Positions 60,419-64,000 of a stretch of 64,000 nt of DNA are shown piece after piece; the stretch's first letter is position 1; every line of letters begins with the position of its first letter. The notes beneath the pieces are model-generated. The model ran no database searches. It was given only the letters and a program-made list of their open reading frames with translations, and was not told the DNA's origin. The position numbers and the translations under genes were made by a program. This DNA is from Geminocystis sp. NIES-3709 (GTDB lineage Bacteria; Cyanobacteriota; Cyanobacteriia; Cyanobacteriales; Cyanobacteriaceae). The stretch covers positions 992,001-1,056,000 of the forward strand of contig NZ_AP014821.1 of the NCBI RefSeq assembly GCF_001548115.1, written 5' to 3'.

Positions 60419-62434
60419 TTAATTAAAAGTGATTTTGAGAATAGATAAATCATCATCAAAGTTGGTTGATTTATTGATTATTTGAACATTATCAATTACT
60501 TTTTCTAAATTTTTTTCTTGATCTTGTTGAATTAGTAATAATAAACTTGTAAAATTATTCAGTCCCCAGATCTCCCCATTTTCTTGGAGAATTTCATAAA
60601 TACCGTCACTAAATAAATATAAAATACTATTAGGTTTTATTTCCCATAAATTTTGATCAAAATTAACATCTTCCATCAAACCAATAGGAATATTAGGTGT
60701 TGATAATTTTGTGTATTTATAACCAGAAGATGAATCAGATACTAAAATAGCTGGTGGATGACCAGCAGAAGCATATACTAATTCATGAGTGTTTTTATTA
60801 TACACTCCATACCAAATAGTAAAATAATTATTCCCTTCATCCATTTGAAATAATCGATTTAATTCTGTTAAAATTGTCCAAGGTTGATAAGGATCTGTAT
60901 TGTACAAAGAGTTGCTACGGACTAAATTTAAAATAGATACAGATAATAAAGCTGAGTGAATTCCGTGTCCAGCTACATCAAGTAAATAAATAACTACATT
61001 TTCCTCATCTAACCAATAATAATCAAAAATATCTCCTCCTAATTTAGCACAAGGAATGAATTTTTGTTCAATATTTAATTCTAGTTGATCATCAGGAGAA
61101 GGTAATAAAGAAAAGACATATTCTGAGGCTAAATTCAGTTCAGATTGTAGAGATAAATTTCTTTGTTTTAATTCTTCTTCTGCGTGTTTTCTTTTGATAA
61201 AAAGTCCAATTTGGTTTCCCATCATTCCCACATTTTCTAAGAGAATAAAATCGTTTTGATAGTTGTGAGATGAATAAAAAAACATTATCCCTAAATGTTC
61301 TTCCCCATTATTAATAGGAAATGCAAATTTTAGAGATAAATTTTCTTTAGTTTTAAGATTTTTGATGACAGATTTAATGCTATTCCACCAATTTTCATAA
61401 TTATTAAATTTCCAATTATTCCATACCATTGTCTTTAATGTTTCTTTTTCTTGTCCTATTAAAGTATCATTTTCTCGATCGAGACTACACCATAAATTTT
61501 GAAAATGAATTAAATCTGTAGCTTTACTAAATACCCAATATTCTCCTTTTTGCCACCCTAAATTTTGAGCAATTGCTTCTAAAACTCCATTAATACCTTC
61601 ATCTACACTGTCAGATTCTGCTAGGATTTTAATTACATCTCTTTCTATTTTCTGATACCGTTCAATTCTTTTTCGTTCCGTAATATCATTTAAAGTGCCA
61701 GAAATACCAAGAATTTGATCATCTTCAGTGATAAGAGAAGCAAAAATTTCCATCCAACCTATATCACTATTTTTTTTAATATATCGCAACTGCCAATAAT
61801 ATTTAAGATTTTTTCTTTCTAATAGCGACTGAAAACCTTTTTGATAACGAGGTAAATCACTAGGATAAATATATTCAGAAAAATCACGATTTAAACTTTC
61901 TTGTGGAGATAAACCTGTTAATTCTTTCCATGCTGGATTAAGAAAAGTTATTACACCATTTGTGTCTGTATAAAAGATTACTTCTTTGAGATTTTCTACT
62001 AAGGAGCGATATTTTTCTTCACTTTCTCTTAACGCTTTTTCCGCTTTTTTAGCATCTAATAAATAACGAATACGACGACGCAAAACTGCTGGATTAATAG
62101 GCTTAGTCAAAAAATCTGTAGCACCGACTTCATAAGCCTGATTGACAGATTTATTATCATCTAAACCGGTAATCATCAATACAGGAATATCTTCACTATG
62201 GGGTAGTTTTTTTAATTGGCGACAACACTCAAAACCATCCATCACAGGCATTAGCCCGTCTAATAATACTATATCAGGTTGTCGTTGTTGATAACTAATT
62301 AAACATTGTTCACCATTTTCTACCCCAATTATTTCATATCCATCTTTTTTTAAGATCAAACTCAAGGATTTTCTGCTGAGAGATTCATCATCAGCAATTA
62401 GAATTAAGGTTTTGTCTTCCTGAGAATTTAGCAT
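60419..62434 (-). CDS. REC-PAS-GAF-PP2C (SpoIIE-type) response regulator
   Basis: 671 residues. Receiver domain (about 1-130: IADDESLSRK, phospho-acceptor Asp in IVLLDGLMPVMDGFE, FLTKPIN), PAS domain (about 140-265, ending GTLNDITERKR), a GAF-like domain (about 275-410), coiled segment, and a PP2C/SpoIIE phosphatase (about 430-671: KLGGDIFDYYWLDEENVVIY, LLDVAGHGIHSALLSV, YASAGHPPAILV, LFSDGIYEI). This RsbU-like design usually dephosphorylates anti-sigma antagonists in a partner-switching cascade. No anti-sigma or STAS gene is adjacent. Confidence 0.93.
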   Translation of the reverse strand: MLNSQEDKTLILIADDESLSRKSLSLILKKDGYEIIGVENGEQCLISYQQRQPDIVLLDGLMPVMDGFECCRQLKKLPHSEDIPVLMITGLDDNKSVNQAYEVGATDFLTKPINPAVLRRRIRYLLDAKKAEKALRESEEKYRSLVENLKEVIFYTDTNGVITFLNPAWKELTGLSPQESLNRDFSEYIYPSDLPRYQKGFQSLLERKNLKYYWQLRYIKKNSDIGWMEIFASLITEDDQILGISGTLNDITERKRIERYQKIERDVIKILAESDSVDEGINGVLEAIAQNLGWQKGEYWVFSKATDLIHFQNLWCSLDRENDTLIGQEKETLKTMVWNNWKFNNYENWWNSIKSVIKNLKTKENLSLKFAFPINNGEEHLGIMFFYSSHNYQNDFILLENVGMMGNQIGLFIKRKHAEEELKQRNLSLQSELNLASEYVFSLLPSPDDQLELNIEQKFIPCAKLGGDIFDYYWLDEENVVIYLLDVAGHGIHSALLSVSILNLVRSNSLYNTDPYQPWTILTELNRLFQMDEGNNYFTIWYGVYNKNTHELVYASAGHPPAILVSDSSSGYKYTKLSTPNIPIGLMEDVNFDQNLWEIKPNSILYLFSDGIYEILQENGEIWGLNNFTSLLLLIQQDQEKNLEKVIDNVQIINKSTNFDDDLSILKITFN

Positions 62435-62961
62435 TTATTTGATGATCTAGTTTTGGATTATCAATATATAGTAATTAAGAATTAGAAATTGGGAATAACT
62501 TGCTTTGAATATTTCTTGATCATAACCAAAATAAACTAAATATAGCAGTTCTAAATAAATTGTTAATTATTAAATAATCGTCAATAATTATAAAACTTTT
62601 GTCACTTCAGCGAAGTATGAAAATCCTTAAGAAATTAGCGGTACTTAAACAAAAAAATATCAAAATATTAGTTTCAAACCTTTATTAATCAAAGACTTTA
62701 CTTCGATTGATAGCCTTTCCTTTTATAACCAGGGTTTCAGCTATTTTTATAGTGTTGACGTAAATGCTTTAATCTGAGAGGATTTCAAGCAGTTTTTGAT
62801 TAAAAATTTTTCAAAGTACCGTTAGTAATTTAGAGATTAATAAACAAAACAACGAGTCTGGAATTCTCAGTATAATACAAATTGAATAAATAAATTTGAG
62901 AATAGTCTAAGTTAATTTATCCTTCTAACCCCTATATCTCAAATCATCTAGGATTACTATA
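62435..62961. other. Intergenic region with miniature element
   Basis: About 530 bp, AT-rich, containing the intact miniature element 62640-62820 and, near 62543, a fragment like the left end of the 35023 element. No gene was seen. Confidence 0.5.
62640..62820. mobile_element. 181-bp miniature element, uninterrupted copy
   Basis: Terminal inverted repeats GGTACTTAAACAAAAAA (62640-) and, from 62820 on the other strand, GGTACTTTGAAAAATTT. It aligns along its length with the IS4-interrupted copy at 44737-46201. Its left end also matches the TIR of the 243-bp element at 15364-15606 (GGTACTTAGACAAAAA). No coding content. Confidence 0.75.
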
Positions 62962-64000
62962 TTATTTTACAAAAGTATCATCAAGAAGTAACTTTTCTGC
63001 ATCATCTCCTACTCTGATAGTAATATCCGAATCTATATCTCCAATGGAAGAAGATTCTAATTCTCCAAAATTGAGAGTACGTTTGATTATTTGTGCCGAT
63101 CGATAATCTCCTTGTTGAACGATAATTTGAGTAACGGGAGTTGAATGGGAGGAATTTCGAGAAAGATAAACATTATTGTAGCCATTTTCTTCTAAAAATA
63201 AAGCCAATTTTTGGGCTAATTCTGGATTAGATGTAGTGTTTTGAATCCCTATCCGAATACGATCGATGGATTTACTATCTCCTAAGTCAGAATTATTATT
63301 TAGATATTCTTGAATTACTTGCTTTTTAGAATCTTCAGAAATTAACCAGTAGCTAAGACGATATTCTTGAGGATAACTAGGGCGCCCGGGTAACATAACC
63401 ATACGCACATCCTGCTTATCAATACTTAACCCGAAAGTAGCAAGACTGAATATTTCTGAGGAGGTTAAATCTGTATCAATTTCTTCTTGTAATAATTTAA
63501 TAGCTTGAGGTATTTTAAATAATGCTTGAGGGGATTGTAATTTTTCTCGTAATGCCTTGAGTAAAATTTGTTGTCGTTGTACTCTACCAATATCTCCCAA
63601 ATTATCATTCCGAAAACGAGCAAATTGTTCGGCTTCTTCACCTGTTAAAGTTTGTTTTCCTTCTTTAAGATCAATATGCAATCCTTGAGTGTTATCAGTA
63701 TATTTCATGTCGATCGGTACATAAACCTCCACTCCTCCCACTAAATCAACTAAATCCTTAAAAGCATTAGTAGTAACTCTTAAATATTTATCTATAACGA
63801 CACCATTAAAATTTTGTTGGATAACTTCTTTGGCAAAAGGCACTCCCCCCATAGCATTCGCCCCGTTGATTTTATCATAACTTCCATTAGGGAATTGAAC
63901 TCGACTATCTCTAGGAATAGATAAAACTTTCAAAGAATGATCCTCTGGTTGAAAACGAACTAACAACATCGTATCACTACGGCCAGAAAAACGATTTTCT
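62962..64000 (-). CDS. LytR-CpsA-Psr (LCP) family protein, 5' end outside window
   Basis: At least 345 residues visible. The frame is open to the window edge (the visible start at 63969 is internal; upstream residues RFSGRSDT precede MLLVRF, a normal LCP context). The catalytic domain has MLLVRFQPEDHSLKVLSIPR, KINGANAMGG, LVDLVGGVEVYVPIDM and AEQFARFRNDNLGDIGRVQR with its conserved Arg and Asp residues. A C-terminal LytR_C domain follows (about the last 110 residues: IRIGIQNTTSNPELAQKLAL). LCP proteins attach polyprenyl-linked glycopolymers to the cell wall. N-terminal membrane anchor lies outside the window. Confidence 0.93.
   Translation of the reverse strand, partial: ENRFSGRSDTMLLVRFQPEDHSLKVLSIPRDSRVQFPNGSYDKINGANAMGGVPFAKEVIQQNFNGVVIDKYLRVTTNAFKDLVDLVGGVEVYVPIDMKYTDNTQGLHIDLKEGKQTLTGEEAEQFARFRNDNLGDIGRVQRQQILLKALREKLQSPQALFKIPQAIKLLQEEIDTDLTSSEIFSLATFGLSIDKQDVRMVMLPGRPSYPQEYRLSYWLISEDSKKQVIQEYLNNNSDLGDSKSIDRIRIGIQNTTSNPELAQKLALFLEENGYNNVYLSRNSSHSTPVTQIIVQQGDYRSAQIIKRTLNFGELESSSIGDIDSDITIRVGDDAEKLLLDDTFVK

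Overview
The window is a chromosomal segment of an AT-rich cyanobacterium, probably a unicellular chroococcalean of the Geminocystis/Cyanobacterium type. The evidence is a full-length apcE (phycobilisome core-membrane linker), a Psb32-type photosystem II repair protein, Ccs1 for cytochrome c maturation, many small families largely confined to cyanobacteria (DUF2808, DUF3288, DUF6761, DUF1822, pilin G/H-like), and very frequent CGATCG / GCGATCGC (HIP1-type) sites. The genus assignment is an inference from composition and gene content. Housekeeping genes are scattered singly instead of forming operons, as is usual in this group.

Layout. 1-2794: DUF202 (cut by the window edge), DUF1622, and a BASS-type sodium symporter gene split by an IS630-family element; that element's own transposase is broken by a 45-bp palindromic insertion. 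2822-7038: six leftward genes for a DUF1254/DUF1214 protein, several exported proteins and a small membrane protein. 7532-11909: a CHASE2 nucleotidyl cyclase, a DUF6761 protein, psb32 and hpnA. 12494-15226: apcE, with a solo IS630 end upstream and an integrase remnant plus a miniature element downstream. 15640-28533: O-methyltransferase, lhgO, a PatA-type regulator, glyQ, hisC, a small membrane protein, tRNA-Arg, ispE, DUF3288, gatB, a DUF2993 protein and hpnH. 29011-32907: a PilH-CheW-PilJ chemotaxis/pilus signalling set without CheA. 33070-41493: MlaE-type permease, a CSP41-like protein, nadE, a HEPN-like protein, a histidine kinase, an orphan ribbon-helix-helix protein and argF. 41687-44579: a DUF1822 protein behind a sigma-70-like protein. 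44737-46201: an intact-looking IS4-family element inside a miniature element. 46480-53896: cobA, a group II intron RT remnant, ccs1, a rhodanese, a dicarboxylate/amino-acid symporter, a copper P-type ATPase and a CYTH phosphatase. 53957-64000: tRNA-Cys, a PGM1-like ATP-grasp ligase, two envelope glycosyltransferases, a REC-PAS-GAF-PP2C protein and an LCP-family protein cut by the window edge.

How the genes fit together. Themes recur more than operons do: photosynthesis (apcE, psb32, ccs1, cobA, ispE), hopanoid side-chain metabolism (hpnA, hpnH, with ispE supplying isoprenoid precursors), surface and pilus signalling (PatA-like, PilH, CheW, PilJ), cell envelope (MlaE, GT39, GT2, LCP) and second-messenger or phospho-signalling proteins.

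The most unusual content is the layered small mobile DNA: a palindrome inside an IS630 transposase inside a symporter gene; an IS4 inside a miniature element that has two more relatives in the window; a TA-flanked 109-bp miniature element that starts at a stop codon; and a family of short intergenic repeats. Among the genes, the sigma-like/DUF1822 pair and the secreted-protein cluster are the best candidates for a poorly described system. No CRISPR array, prophage or recognisable defence island was seen.
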